Assembly: GCF_029626025.1 (NCBI RefSeq)
Contig: NZ_JARUBF010000001.1
Location: forward strand, 744,001 to 808,000
Length of the DNA: 64,000 nucleotides
Reading direction: 5' to 3'
Origin: Solwaraspora sp. WMMD406
GTDB lineage: Bacteria > Actinomycetota > Actinomycetes > Mycobacteriales > Micromonosporaceae
The notes under the pieces were generated by a model. That model saw only the letters and a list, made by a program, of their open reading frames with translations. It made no database searches and had not been told where the DNA came from. The translations under genes were made by a program, and so were the position numbers. Below, piece after piece: positions 16,593 to 24,992 of the stretch. Numbering within the stretch: position 1 is the stretch's first letter; every line of letters begins with the position of its first letter.

Positions 16593-18143
16593 TCACACGC
16601 TCCCTGAGCTGGTCGGTCGCCGGATCGGCCAGCCGAACGACCGGCCGTCGGTCCGTCGGTCCGTCGCCGGTCCCCCGGTGATCCGGCCGGCGGCCAGCTT
16701 CCCAGAGATCAACACCATCGGTACGCCGACCCCTGGCTGGGTGCCGGAGCCGACGAAGACGACGTTCTCCAGGGTGGGGTGCAGGTTTCCCGGGCGGAAC
16801 GGTCCGGTCTGGAACAGGCTGTGCGCGGCGGCGAACGGTGTCCCGGCGGCCATCCCGGCGTCGGCCCAGTCGGCCGGGGTGACCACCTCGCAGACTTCGA
16901 CACCGTCGGCGAAGCCACGGTAGCCGCGTTCCTCCAGGGTGCCGATCAGCTCGTCGGCGTACCGCTGGGGGAGGTCCCCGCGCCAGTCCAGGTCGCCGCG
17001 GTCGAGGTTGGGGACCGGTGCCAGGACGTAGTAGGTGTGCCCGCCGGCCGGCGCGACCGACGGATCGGTCCGGCTGGGGTTGGTGACCAGCAGCGACGGG
17101 TCGGACATCAACTCGCCCCGGCGGATTACCTCGTCGAAGGTGCCCTTCCACAACCGGCCGAAGTGGATGTTGTGGTGGGCGATCCTGTCGTAGCCCTGCC
17201 GGGAGCCGACGTGCAGCACGACGCAGGACGGCGAGTAGCGCAACCGTCGGCGTCGGGTCGGCGGCAGCAGTTCGGCGTAGGCGATCGGCAGGTCGGGGTT
17301 GAGCACGACGACATCCGCCGCGATGCGTTCGCCGTCGGCGGTGTGTACGGCGCGGGCCCGACCGGCGGAGGTCTCCACCTGGGTCACTGTCGTGCCGTAG
17401 CGGATCTGGACGCCGTGTTTCTCGGCGGCGGCGGCGAGCGCCCGGGGTACGGCGTGCATGCCGCCCCGGGGGAACGACACTCCGGCGACCGAGTCCAGGT
17501 AGGCGATGACGGTGTAGATGGCCAGCGCGTCGTGGGGTGCCAGCCCGGCGTACATGGCCTGGAAGGAGAAGATTCGCCGGGTACGGGGGTCGGCGAAGAA
17601 CTGGTCGATCTTGCTCTGCATGCGCCGGAACGCGCCGCCGGCCAGCAGCCGCAGCAGGTTGGCGGTGAGCAGGTCGCGGGGGCTGTCGAGGTTGCGGTCG
17701 ATGAAGTCGGCGCGTTCCAGCTGCCACAGCCGCTGGGCGTAGTCGACGAACCGCAGGTAGCCGTCGGCTTCCCGGGGGCCGCACACCCGGGACACTTCGG
17801 CCGCCATCCGGGCGGTGTCGGTGATCACGTCGAGGGTGGAGCCGTCCGGGTAGTAGGCGCGGTAGGCCGGATCGAGTGGGGTCAGCTCCAGCCAGTCGGT
17901 GATGTTCTCACCGACCGCGTCGAGCGCCTCGGAGATCAGCTCCGGCATGGTGAGTACGGTCGGGCCGGTGTCGAACTCGTAGCCGTCGACGGACCGTCGG
18001 CCGGCCCGGCCGCCCGGCACCGCTTCCCGTTCCAGCAGGGTGACCTGCCGTCCGGCGGCGGCGAGGTGCAGGGCACAGGCCAGGCCCCCCAGTCCGGCTC
18101 CGACGACGATCACCCGCTCGGTCGCCCCGCTCACGGTCCGCAT
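16593..18143 (-). CDS. crtI: Phytoene desaturase
   Basis: A 516-residue FAD enzyme that converts phytoene to lycopene by successive desaturations. The N-terminal dinucleotide motif is VIVVGAGLGGLACALHLAAA, then LLEREAVPGGRAGR and the family FDTGPTVLTMPEL. The carotenoid-oxidoreductase signature near the C-terminus is NVVFVGSGTQPGVGVPMVL. A strong SD (AAGGAGGTGG) precedes the ATG at 18143. It lies 34 bp after crtE in the same operon and probably works at the membrane. Confidence 0.95.
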   Translation of the reverse strand: MRTVSGATERVIVVGAGLGGLACALHLAAAGRQVTLLEREAVPGGRAGRRSVDGYEFDTGPTVLTMPELISEALDAVGENITDWLELTPLDPAYRAYYPDGSTLDVITDTARMAAEVSRVCGPREADGYLRFVDYAQRLWQLERADFIDRNLDSPRDLLTANLLRLLAGGAFRRMQSKIDQFFADPRTRRIFSFQAMYAGLAPHDALAIYTVIAYLDSVAGVSFPRGGMHAVPRALAAAAEKHGVQIRYGTTVTQVETSAGRARAVHTADGERIAADVVVLNPDLPIAYAELLPPTRRRRLRYSPSCVVLHVGSRQGYDRIAHHNIHFGRLWKGTFDEVIRRGELMSDPSLLVTNPSRTDPSVAPAGGHTYYVLAPVPNLDRGDLDWRGDLPQRYADELIGTLEERGYRGFADGVEVCEVVTPADWADAGMAAGTPFAAAHSLFQTGPFRPGNLHPTLENVVFVGSGTQPGVGVPMVLISGKLAAGRITGGPATDRRTDGRSFGWPIRRPTSSGSV

Positions 18144-18177
18144 GCCGCGACCACCTCCTTTTGAGCAGTGCGCACAA

Positions 18178-19446
18178 TCATGCCTGCCGCGTCGTCGCGG
18201 CTACCGCCAGGTCGGTGAGGACACCACGGGCGGTGTCGTCGATCGGTGCGCTGGTCAGCGCGCTGACGCCGGCCATCACCCGTCGCTCGATCATCCGTTC
18301 GACCTGGGCGGCGGCACCGGTTTCGACGACGATCTCGGCCAACCGGGCGACCCGTTGGCGGGTCTGCTCCTCGCTGCCGTCATCGCCGTCACCGGTACCG
18401 GCTGTGTCGACGGGCAGCGCGTCGAGCGCGGCTGCCTGGTGCCTGGTGGCCAGCTCGCGGGCGAGCAGCAGCAGTACGGTCGGTTTGCCGGTTCGCAGGT
18501 CGTCGCCGGCTGGTTTGCCGGTGACCGCCGGGTCGCCGAACACCCCGAGCAGGTCGTCCCGGAGTTGGAAGGCCTCGCCGACGTTGCCGCCGTACCGGGT
18601 GTAGGCGGTGCGGACGGCGTCGGCCTGACCTGGGTGGTCGGATCCGCCGGTGGACCCGACCGACGCGGTCGACGCGGGTTCGACCGCCCCGGCCAACGCG
18701 GGTTCGACCGCCCCGGCCAACGCGGCACCGAGGTGCATCGGCCCGGTGACGGTGTAGCTGGCCGTCTTGTGCCGGGCCACCCGCAGGGCCCGTTCCACCG
18801 ACCAGTTGCCGGCGTCGCTTTCGCCGAGGACGTCGAGGTACTGCCCGGCGATCGTGTCGATCCGCATCTGGTCGTAGCAGCGGCGTACCGCCAGCATGGT
18901 CGTGGCGGGGACGCCGGACGCGGCGAGTAGCCGGTCGGCCCAGACCAGGCAGAGGTCGCCGACCAGGACGGCGGCGGCGTCGCCGAAGCGGACCGGGTCG
19001 CCGGTGCGGCCGGAGGCGCGGTGCTGGCCAGCCAGTCGTCGGTGGGCGGTCGGGCGGCCCCGGCGGGTGGCGGAGGCGTCCATCACGTCGTCGTGGACCA
19101 GCGCGAAGGCGTGGAGCAGTTCGAGTGCGGCGAGGGCCGGCAGGATCGGGGCCAGCGGCGGGCCGGTGCCGACCACGCCGCGCCATCCCCAGTGCGCGAA
19201 GACCGGTCGGAGCCGTTTGCCGCCGGTGAGCACGCTGTCCCGGGCGATCTGGGCGAACTGCCGCAGACCGGGATCGAGCACGTCCAGTGCGTCCATCTCG
19301 GTGGAGAGGAAGTCGATCAGCGTGTCGTCGACCGCTGTCGTCAGCGCGTCGCGCCCGGTGGCCGCCGACCGCGCGGATCCGGGCGGCTCGGGCGGGGTCT
19401 CGACCGCCACCCGGAGGGCATTGCCGGCAACTGTGTCGTTGGCCAC
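18178..19446 (-). CDS. crtE: Geranylgeranyl diphosphate synthase (polyprenyl synthetase)
   Basis: 422 residues from a GTG at 19446. The first aspartate-rich motif is FALVHDDVMDASATRRG and the second is QLRDDLLGVFGDP, the two Mg-diphosphate sites of trans-prenyltransferases; KTASYTVTGPMHLG lies between them. An insertion of two 8-residue repeats (ALAGAVEP) from a 24-bp tandem duplication lies in the loop after the K-T motif. As first gene of a crtE-crtI-idi operon facing crtB, it most likely makes C20 GGPP for phytoene. Confidence 0.92.
   Translation of the reverse strand: MANDTVAGNALRVAVETPPEPPGSARSAATGRDALTTAVDDTLIDFLSTEMDALDVLDPGLRQFAQIARDSVLTGGKRLRPVFAHWGWRGVVGTGPPLAPILPALAALELLHAFALVHDDVMDASATRRGRPTAHRRLAGQHRASGRTGDPVRFGDAAAVLVGDLCLVWADRLLAASGVPATTMLAVRRCYDQMRIDTIAGQYLDVLGESDAGNWSVERALRVARHKTASYTVTGPMHLGAALAGAVEPALAGAVEPASTASVGSTGGSDHPGQADAVRTAYTRYGGNVGEAFQLRDDLLGVFGDPAVTGKPAGDDLRTGKPTVLLLLARELATRHQAAALDALPVDTAGTGDGDDGSEEQTRQRVARLAEIVVETGAAAQVERMIERRVMAGVSALTSAPIDDTARGVLTDLAVAATTRQA
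18677..18724. repeat. In-frame 24-bp tandem repeat in crtE
   Basis: Two identical adjacent 24-bp copies, encoding the doubled octapeptide in a surface loop of CrtE. A perfect copy implies a recent duplication. Confidence 0.9.
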
Positions 19447-19458
19447 GCGGCCGAGCGT

Positions 19459-19496
19459 ACCCTAGGGTCGGAAGTTGCGTCGATTCTTGCGTCGAT
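19459..19496. promoter_or_regulatory. crtE-crtB divergent control region with repeats
   Basis: The 65-bp gap between the divergent starts holds a perfect palindrome ACCCTAGGGT (19459-19468) and two direct copies of TTGCGTCGAT (19475-19484 and 19487-19496, 12-bp period). LitR/CarH regulators bind direct repeats over promoters, so this is the natural operator candidate for the regulator at 14873-15961. The second repeat lies just before the crtB SD at 19502. Confidence 0.5.
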
Positions 19497-19511
19497 ATTC
19501 CAGGAGGGACT

Positions 19512-20492
19512 GTGGACACCGACTTGACCGCTGCCTACGAAAGCTGCCGTGAGCTGCATAAACGGCACGGGCGTACCTACTATCTCGCGACCCGGCTGCT
19601 GCCGCAGTGGAAACGACGGCATGTGCATGCTTTGTATGGATTCACCCGGTACGCCGACGAGATCGTCGACCGCACCGACGATCTGCCGCCCGCCGACCGG
19701 GCGGCCGCCCTCGACAGCTGGTCGGAGCGGTTCCTCGCCGGACTGCACGGCGCCCCCGTCGACGACCCGCTGCTGCCCGCCGTACTGCACACCATCGCCG
19801 TGTTCGACCTGGACCGCGCCGACTTCACCGCGTTCCTGCGCAGCATGGCGATGGACCTGACAGTCACCTCGTACCCGCGCTACACCGACCTGCTCGACTA
19901 CATGGAGGGCTCGGCGGCGGTGATCGGCACGATGATGCTGCCGATCCTCGGCAGCACCGACCGGGCCGCCGCCCGGGAACCGGCCCGCCAACTCGGCTTC
20001 GCCTTCCAGCTGACCAACTTCATCCGTGACGTCGCCGAGGACCTGGCCCGGGGCCGGACCTACCTGCCCGACGAGGACCTGGCGATGTTCGGCGTCACCC
20101 GCGCCGACCTGGTCGACGCCGCCCGCCGCCGGCAGGCGACCCCGCCGATCATCGCGCTGATCGAGTACGAGGTCGGCCGGGCACAGGCCCACTACGCCGC
20201 CGCCGCACCCGGTGTCACGCTGCTCGAACCCGCGTCCCAGGCGTGCATCCGCACCGCGTACGCCCTGTACGGCGGCATCCTCGACGAGATCGCGGCGGTC
20301 GGCTACGACGTGTTCGCCCGTCGGGCCGTCGTCCCCGACCGACGCCGGGCCGCCGTCGCGTTGCGTGCCCTGCTCACGCCGGCCGGCACCCCGGTCACCC
20401 TGCCCGGCCCGGCCGCCCCGGTCGAGGCGTCGCCCGCTGCTGTCGCGCCGTCTGCTGCCGCCGCGCCGGTGTCGACGCCGGCCGCCCCGTAG
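19512..20492 (+). CDS. crtB: Phytoene synthase
   Basis: 326 residues. The GTG at 19512 is fixed by AGGAGGG at 19502-19508. It condenses two GGPP to phytoene. The two aspartate-rich substrate/Mg motifs are YADEIVDRTDD (near residue 50) and NFIRDVAEDLARGRTYLPDED (near residue 170). The C-terminal ~35 residues are an Ala/Pro/Val tail not needed by the fold. It is divergent from crtE and 13 bp upstream of the photolyase, forming the right arm of the pigment cluster. Confidence 0.94.
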   Translation: MDTDLTAAYESCRELHKRHGRTYYLATRLLPQWKRRHVHALYGFTRYADEIVDRTDDLPPADRAAALDSWSERFLAGLHGAPVDDPLLPAVLHTIAVFDLDRADFTAFLRSMAMDLTVTSYPRYTDLLDYMEGSAAVIGTMMLPILGSTDRAAAREPARQLGFAFQLTNFIRDVAEDLARGRTYLPDEDLAMFGVTRADLVDAARRRQATPPIIALIEYEVGRAQAHYAAAAPGVTLLEPASQACIRTAYALYGGILDEIAAVGYDVFARRAVVPDRRRAAVALRALLTPAGTPVTLPGPAAPVEASPAAVAPSAAAAPVSTPAAP

Positions 20493-20505
20493 CCGCCCGC
20501 CACCC

Positions 20506-21798
20506 ATGCGTACCGTCGTCGTGCTCTTCACCCGCGACCTGCGGATCCACGACCACCCGGCGCTGGCCACCGCCGCCGCCACCGCAGCCCACGTGGTGCC
20601 GCTGTTCGTGTTCGACCCCCGGCTCGGCGGACGATCGGCCAACCGGGACCGGTTCCTGCACGCCAGCCTCGCCGACCTGCGTGCGGCGTTGCGCGGACGC
20701 GGCGGTGACCTGGTGCTGCGCGGCGGCGACCCGGTGACCGAGACGATCCGACTCGCCCGCGAGGTCGACGCCGACGGAGTCGCCGTCTCCGCCGACGTCA
20801 GCCACTACGCGCGGCGACGGGAGCGGCGACTGCGCGCCGAATGCGAGCGGCACCGCATCGCGTACCGCGCCTTTCCCGGCCTGACCGTCGTCGACCCGGC
20901 GGCGGTCACCCCGACCGGCGGCGACCACTACAAGGTGTTCACCCCCTACTTCCGGGCCTGGAGCGCGGCGACCTGGCGGACCGAGTTCGCCCCACCGGAC
21001 CAGATCCGGCTACCGGTCGGGATCCGCGTCGGCCGGCTGCCGGCGCTGCCGGCCGGCGAGTCGCCGCAGTCCGCCGCCGGAGGCGAGACCGCCGGGCGGC
21101 AGCGGCTACGCCAATGGCTGACCACCATCGACTCGTACGGCGACCGGCACGACGACCTGGCCGGCGACGCCACCGCCCGGATCAGCCCGTACCTGCGGTT
21201 CGGCTGTCTGTCCCCGCTGTCGGTGGCCGTCGCCGCCGGTGACCGGGACGGCCCGTTCGTCCGGCAGGTCTGCTGGCGAGACTTCTACTACCAGGTCGCG
21301 TACGCCTTCCCGGACCTCGCCACCACCGCCTACCGGGCCAGCGCCAAGGAAGAGTGGCGCTACGACGACACCGCGCTCGACGCGTGGCGGGCCGGACACA
21401 CCGGCCTGCCGATCGTGGACGCCGGGATGCGGCAACTGCGCGCCGAAGGCTGGATGCACAACCGGGCCCGGCTGATCACCGCCGGCTACCTGACCAAGGA
21501 ACTCGGGCTCGACTGGCGGGCCGGACTGGACTGGTTCGCCCGCTGGCTGCTCGACGGCGACCTGCCGAACAACGCCGGCAACTGGCAGTGGGTGGCCGGC
21601 ACCGGCAACGACACCAAGCCGTACCGGCGGTTCAACCCGGTACGCCAGGCGCACCGGTTCGACCCGACCGGGGACTACGTACGGCGCTACCTGCCGGAGC
21701 TGGCCGGGGTCGCCGGCAAGGCCGTACACGAGCCGTGGACGCTGCCGGAGGCGACCCGGCGCGGACTCGACTACCCGCCACCGCTGTCCGAACGCTGA
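20506..21798 (+). CDS. phr: Deoxyribodipyrimidine photolyase
   Basis: A 430-residue class I photolyase that uses FADH- and blue light to split cyclobutane pyrimidine dimers. The antenna-binding alpha/beta domain starts at LFTRDLRIHDHPALA. The FAD domain carries ARISPYLRFGCLSP, VCWRDFYYQV, GLPIVDAGMRQL, GWMHNRARLITAGYLTKEL and NNAGNWQWVAGTGND. The tryptophans of the electron-transfer chain appear to be present. Co-transcription with crtB fits a light-induced regulon. No SD is seen before the ATG, so translation may depend on coupling to crtB. Confidence 0.95.
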   Translation: MRTVVVLFTRDLRIHDHPALATAAATAAHVVPLFVFDPRLGGRSANRDRFLHASLADLRAALRGRGGDLVLRGGDPVTETIRLAREVDADGVAVSADVSHYARRRERRLRAECERHRIAYRAFPGLTVVDPAAVTPTGGDHYKVFTPYFRAWSAATWRTEFAPPDQIRLPVGIRVGRLPALPAGESPQSAAGGETAGRQRLRQWLTTIDSYGDRHDDLAGDATARISPYLRFGCLSPLSVAVAAGDRDGPFVRQVCWRDFYYQVAYAFPDLATTAYRASAKEEWRYDDTALDAWRAGHTGLPIVDAGMRQLRAEGWMHNRARLITAGYLTKELGLDWRAGLDWFARWLLDGDLPNNAGNWQWVAGTGNDTKPYRRFNPVRQAHRFDPTGDYVRRYLPELAGVAGKAVHEPWTLPEATRRGLDYPPPLSER

Positions 21799-21810
21799 GC
21801 GTTGAGCTTC

Positions 21811-21873
21811 GAGCGGTGAGCGGTGAGCGGTGAGCGGTGAGCGGTGAGCGGTGAGCGGTGAGCGGTGAGCGGT
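21811..21873. repeat. Heptanucleotide tandem repeat (GAGCGGT x 9)
   Basis: Nine perfect copies of GAGCGGT fill most of the gap between the photolyase stop and the oxidoreductase start, with a partial related copy (GAGCTTC) just before. A 7-bp period is out of frame and prone to slippage; it lies 55 bp upstream of the next start codon. Confidence 0.97.
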
Positions 21874-21927
21874 GATCACCGAGTGCCCGCCCGGTGCCCG
21901 GCCGCCGCAGGTGGCATGCTGGCCGGC

Positions 21928-23295
21928 ATGAGTGAGCCGCACCAGGTGGATGTCGTCGTCGTCGGATTGGGTGTCGGTGGCGAGGAGGTCGCCGGCCGGC
22001 TCGCCCAGGCCGGGCTGCGCGTCGTCGGCGTCGAACGGCGGCTGGTCGGCGGCGAGTGCCCGTACTGGGGCTGTGTGCCGAGCAAGATGATGATCCGGGC
22101 CGCCAACGCGCTCGCCGAAGGCCGCAGGATCGCCGGCTTGGCCGGTGCCGCCGACGTCCGCCCCGACTGGGCCCCGGTCGCCCGGCGGATCCGCGACGAG
22201 GCCACCGCCGACTGGACCGACGCCGCCGCCGTGGACCGGCTCTCCACCAAGGGGGTACGGGTGGTGCGCGGCACCGCCCGGCTGACCGGCAAAGGTGAGG
22301 TCACCGTTGACGACCAGCAGCAGTTCACCGCCCGTCTGGGCGTGGTGATCGCCACCGGCACCACCCCGGTGGTGCCGCCGATCGACGGCCTGGTCGGCAC
22401 GCCGTACTGGACGAACCGGCAGGCGATCGAGGTGACCGAGCTGCCGGAATCGCTTGTCGTCCTCGGTGGCGGGGCGATCGGGCTGGAACTGGCCCAGGTC
22501 TTCGCCCGGTTCGGCGTACGGGTGACCGTCGTCGAAGGTGGGCAGCGGTTGCTGTCCATGGAGGAGCCGGAATCGTCCGCGCTCGCCGCGCGGGTGTTCG
22601 CCGCCGAGGGCGTACGGGTCTGCACCGGCACCCGGGCCGAGCGGGTGGAGCACCGCGACGACACGTTCGTCGTGCACTTGTCCGACGGTGGTCCGGAGAG
22701 CGGGCAGCGCCTGCTGGTGGCCACTGGCCGGCGCGGTGACCTCGGCGAACTCGGGCTGGACGCGGTGGGCCTGAACCCGGCCAGCCGCTATCTGTCGGTC
22801 GACGAGCGGATGCGGGTCGCCGACGGGATGTGGGCGGTCGGCGACATCGCCGGCCACGGTGCCTTCACCCATGTGGCGATGTACCAGGCCGACGTGGCGA
22901 TCCGGAACATCCTCGGCCAGGGTGGACCGGCCGCCGACTATCGCGCCGTGTCCCGGGTGACCTTCACCGATCCGGAGATCGGCGCGGTCGGGCTGACCGA
23001 GCGGCAGGCCCGGGAGCAGGGCATCGACGTACGGGTGGCGGTCACCGAGGTGCCGGACTCGTCGCGGGGCTGGATCCACGGGCCGGGCAACGAGGGGTTC
23101 GTCAAGCTGGTCGCCGACGGGCGGCGGGGTGTACTGGTCGGGGCGACGTCGGCGGGTCCGACCGGCGGTGAGGTGCTCGGCGCGCTCGCGGTCGCGGTGC
23201 ACGGCGAGGTGCCGCTGGCCAGCCTGCGGCACATGATCTACGCGTACCCGACGGTGCACCGCGCCATCCTGTCCGCCGTACAGCAGCTGACCTGA
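21928..23295 (+). CDS. FAD/NAD(P) disulfide oxidoreductase, pyridine nucleotide-disulfide family
   Basis: 455 residues from the ATG at 21928. FAD-binding motif VVVVGLGVGGEEVAGRLA, redox-active cysteine pair GGECPYWGCVPSKM, NAD(P) motif VVLGGGAIGLELAQVFARFG, second FAD motif MWAVGDIAGHGAF. The C-terminal segment where dihydrolipoamide dehydrogenase has a His-Glu acid-base pair reads YAYPTVHRAI, so that pair is missing and it is unlikely to be Lpd. It resembles the mercuric-reductase-like/soluble transhydrogenase-like group of unknown substrate. It stands alone. Confidence 0.85.
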   Translation: MSEPHQVDVVVVGLGVGGEEVAGRLAQAGLRVVGVERRLVGGECPYWGCVPSKMMIRAANALAEGRRIAGLAGAADVRPDWAPVARRIRDEATADWTDAAAVDRLSTKGVRVVRGTARLTGKGEVTVDDQQQFTARLGVVIATGTTPVVPPIDGLVGTPYWTNRQAIEVTELPESLVVLGGGAIGLELAQVFARFGVRVTVVEGGQRLLSMEEPESSALAARVFAAEGVRVCTGTRAERVEHRDDTFVVHLSDGGPESGQRLLVATGRRGDLGELGLDAVGLNPASRYLSVDERMRVADGMWAVGDIAGHGAFTHVAMYQADVAIRNILGQGGPAADYRAVSRVTFTDPEIGAVGLTERQAREQGIDVRVAVTEVPDSSRGWIHGPGNEGFVKLVADGRRGVLVGATSAGPTGGEVLGALAVAVHGEVPLASLRHMIYAYPTVHRAILSAVQQLT

Positions 23296-23360
23296 CCTAC
23301 CGTGCCGTCCGGCGCCCTTCGTTAGGTGATTCTGGTCCCGTCAGGGAATGATGACCATCC

Positions 23361-24596
23361 ATGAGACGCGTCCCGGACAGCTTCCTCTTCGGCGTCGCCA
23401 CCTCCGGTCATCAGACCGAGGGCGACAACACCAGCAGCGACACCTGGTTCCTGGAGAACGTCGCGCCGACGGTCTTCGCCGAACGCTCCGGCCGTGCCTG
23501 TAACAGCTGGCAGCTGTGGCGCGACGACCTCGATCTGGTGCAGGCGATGGGGCTGGACGCCTTCCGGTTCTCAGTGGAGTGGGCGCGGGTCGAGCCCGAG
23601 AAAGGCGTCTTCTCCAGCGAGGCGTTGGACCACTACGCGGCGATCGTCGACAGCTGCGCCGGCCGGGGCCTCGCCGTGGTGGTGACGTTCAACCACATGA
23701 CCTGCCCGCACTGGTTCGCCGCGCGCGGCGGCTGGTTGGACCCCGCCGCACCCGAGCTGTTCGCCCGCTACTGCGACCAGGTGATGCGCCGATTCGGCGA
23801 CCGGATCACCGTGGCCGTCACCCTCAACGAGCCGAACCTGCCGCAGCTGTTGTCCTGGACGGACGTGCCGGAGTCGGTGCGGTCGCTGGAACGGACCACG
23901 CTGGCGGCGGCCAGCGCCGCCGCCGGGGTCCCTCGCTACCGGGTCAGCAACATCATGCTGCCGGAGGAGTTCGACGCGATGCGCGACGGCATGACGGCGG
24001 TCCACCTCGCCGCCCGTACGGCGGTGAAGGCCCGGCGGCCCGACCTGCCGGTGGGGCTGTCCATCGCGATCGTTGACGACCGGGTTGCCGGCGACGACGC
24101 GACGCTGCGCGACCGCAAGCGCGCCGAGGTGTACGACCACTGGCTGCGGTTGGCCCGCGACGACGACTTCATCGGCATCCAAAATTACGAAAGCGCGGTC
24201 TACGACGCGACCGGGCTGTTGCCGCCGCCGCCGGACGCCATCCTGCATCAGCTGGGCTCGGCGATCGACCCGGCGTCGCTGGGCGGCGCGGTGCGGTACG
24301 CGTACGAGGTCAGCGGGGTGCCGGTCTTCGTAACCGAACACGGCGTCGGCGTCGACGACGACGCCCTGCGGGCGGCCTTCATCGAACCGTCGCTGGCCGG
24401 CCTGCTCGACGCGATCGACGACGGCGTACCGGTGCTCGGCTACTGCCACTGGACGCTGCTGGACAACTTCGAGTGGACCGCCGGCTACCGGTTCCACTTC
24501 GGTCTGCACATCGTGGACCGGGAGACGTTCGTCCGTACCCCCAAACCCAGTGCCGCCCGGTACGCCGCCATCGCCACCAGCCGGTCTGTGCCCTGA
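23361..24596 (+). CDS. Glycoside hydrolase family 1 protein (beta-glucosidase-like)
   Basis: 411 residues, a little shorter than most GH1 enzymes (440-480). Family landmarks: FLFGVATSGHQTEGDNT near the N-terminus, FRFSVEWARVEPEKG, the acid/base glutamate in VTLNEPNLP, and the nucleophile glutamate in VFVTEHGVGVDDD, which normally reads TENG. The aglycone/sugar ring HWTLLDNFEW is intact. Both catalytic glutamates are present, so activity is likely; specificity for glucosides, galactosides or other sugars cannot be read. No signal peptide. Confidence 0.9.
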   Translation: MRRVPDSFLFGVATSGHQTEGDNTSSDTWFLENVAPTVFAERSGRACNSWQLWRDDLDLVQAMGLDAFRFSVEWARVEPEKGVFSSEALDHYAAIVDSCAGRGLAVVVTFNHMTCPHWFAARGGWLDPAAPELFARYCDQVMRRFGDRITVAVTLNEPNLPQLLSWTDVPESVRSLERTTLAAASAAAGVPRYRVSNIMLPEEFDAMRDGMTAVHLAARTAVKARRPDLPVGLSIAIVDDRVAGDDATLRDRKRAEVYDHWLRLARDDDFIGIQNYESAVYDATGLLPPPPDAILHQLGSAIDPASLGGAVRYAYEVSGVPVFVTEHGVGVDDDALRAAFIEPSLAGLLDAIDDGVPVLGYCHWTLLDNFEWTAGYRFHFGLHIVDRETFVRTPKPSAARYAAIATSRSVP

Positions 24597-24639
24597 ACCC
24601 GGGAGCTGCGTCAGCTGAGCGGTGCTCGGGTCAGGGTGG

Positions 24640-24985
24640 TGATGCTGGAGACGACGGGTATCTCTGTCCCGGCGAGTTCCGCCGGACGCGCGGCGTCGCG
24701 AGTACCGCAGGCTCGGACAGGTCGCTGATCACCGCCACCTGGTGTCCGCTGGCCACGCATGCGTCGAGGAGCTCCGGCAGACCTCCGGCGGGTTGTGCGG
24801 TGAGGGCGGCATCGAGTTCAAGTGCCGACACCACCGCTTCCGCCTCGGCGGCGACATCGGGCTCACGCTCCGCGAGATAGCCACGCTGCCCCTCGCGGAC
24901 CTGCGAACCCGGGATGGGGCGACCGGCGGGCCCTGCCAACCCGCAAGATCGTGACAGGGTCGATGCCCAAGTTCAACACCTAGGA
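24640..24985 (-). pseudogene. Fragment of a HAD-superfamily phosphatase
   Basis: On the minus strand the stretch reads LNLGIDPVTILRVG in one frame and, after a shift, LPELLDACVASGHQVAVISD in another, a pattern seen in the middle of small HAD hydrolases. The N-terminal DxD motif and the C-terminal lysine and aspartates are missing. It looks like a decayed internal fragment. It is the only content of the gap between the GH1 and GIY-YIG genes. Confidence 0.45.
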
Positions 24986-24986
24986 T
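24981..24986 (+). promoter_or_regulatory. Candidate -10 (TAGGAT) for a leaderless GIY-YIG gene
   Basis: TAGGAT ends 6 nt before the ATG at 24993 and no SD is present, which is the spacing for transcription starting at the initiation codon. Confidence 0.45.
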
Positions 24987-24992
24987 GGCTCG

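Noticed and set aside
21811-21873. CRISPR array
   Set aside because: A 7-bp unit without spacers; no cas genes anywhere in the window. The 18-, 21- and 22-bp arrays also lack spacers.
21106-23259. A 717-codon open frame on the minus strand across the photolyase and oxidoreductase genes
   Set aside because: It spans two real plus-strand genes and the heptamer array, and its product is His/Arg/Gly-rich without motifs. Antisense shadow.
21928-23295. Dihydrolipoamide dehydrogenase (lpd)
   Set aside because: The C-terminal His-Glu pair is absent and no 2-oxoacid dehydrogenase genes are nearby.
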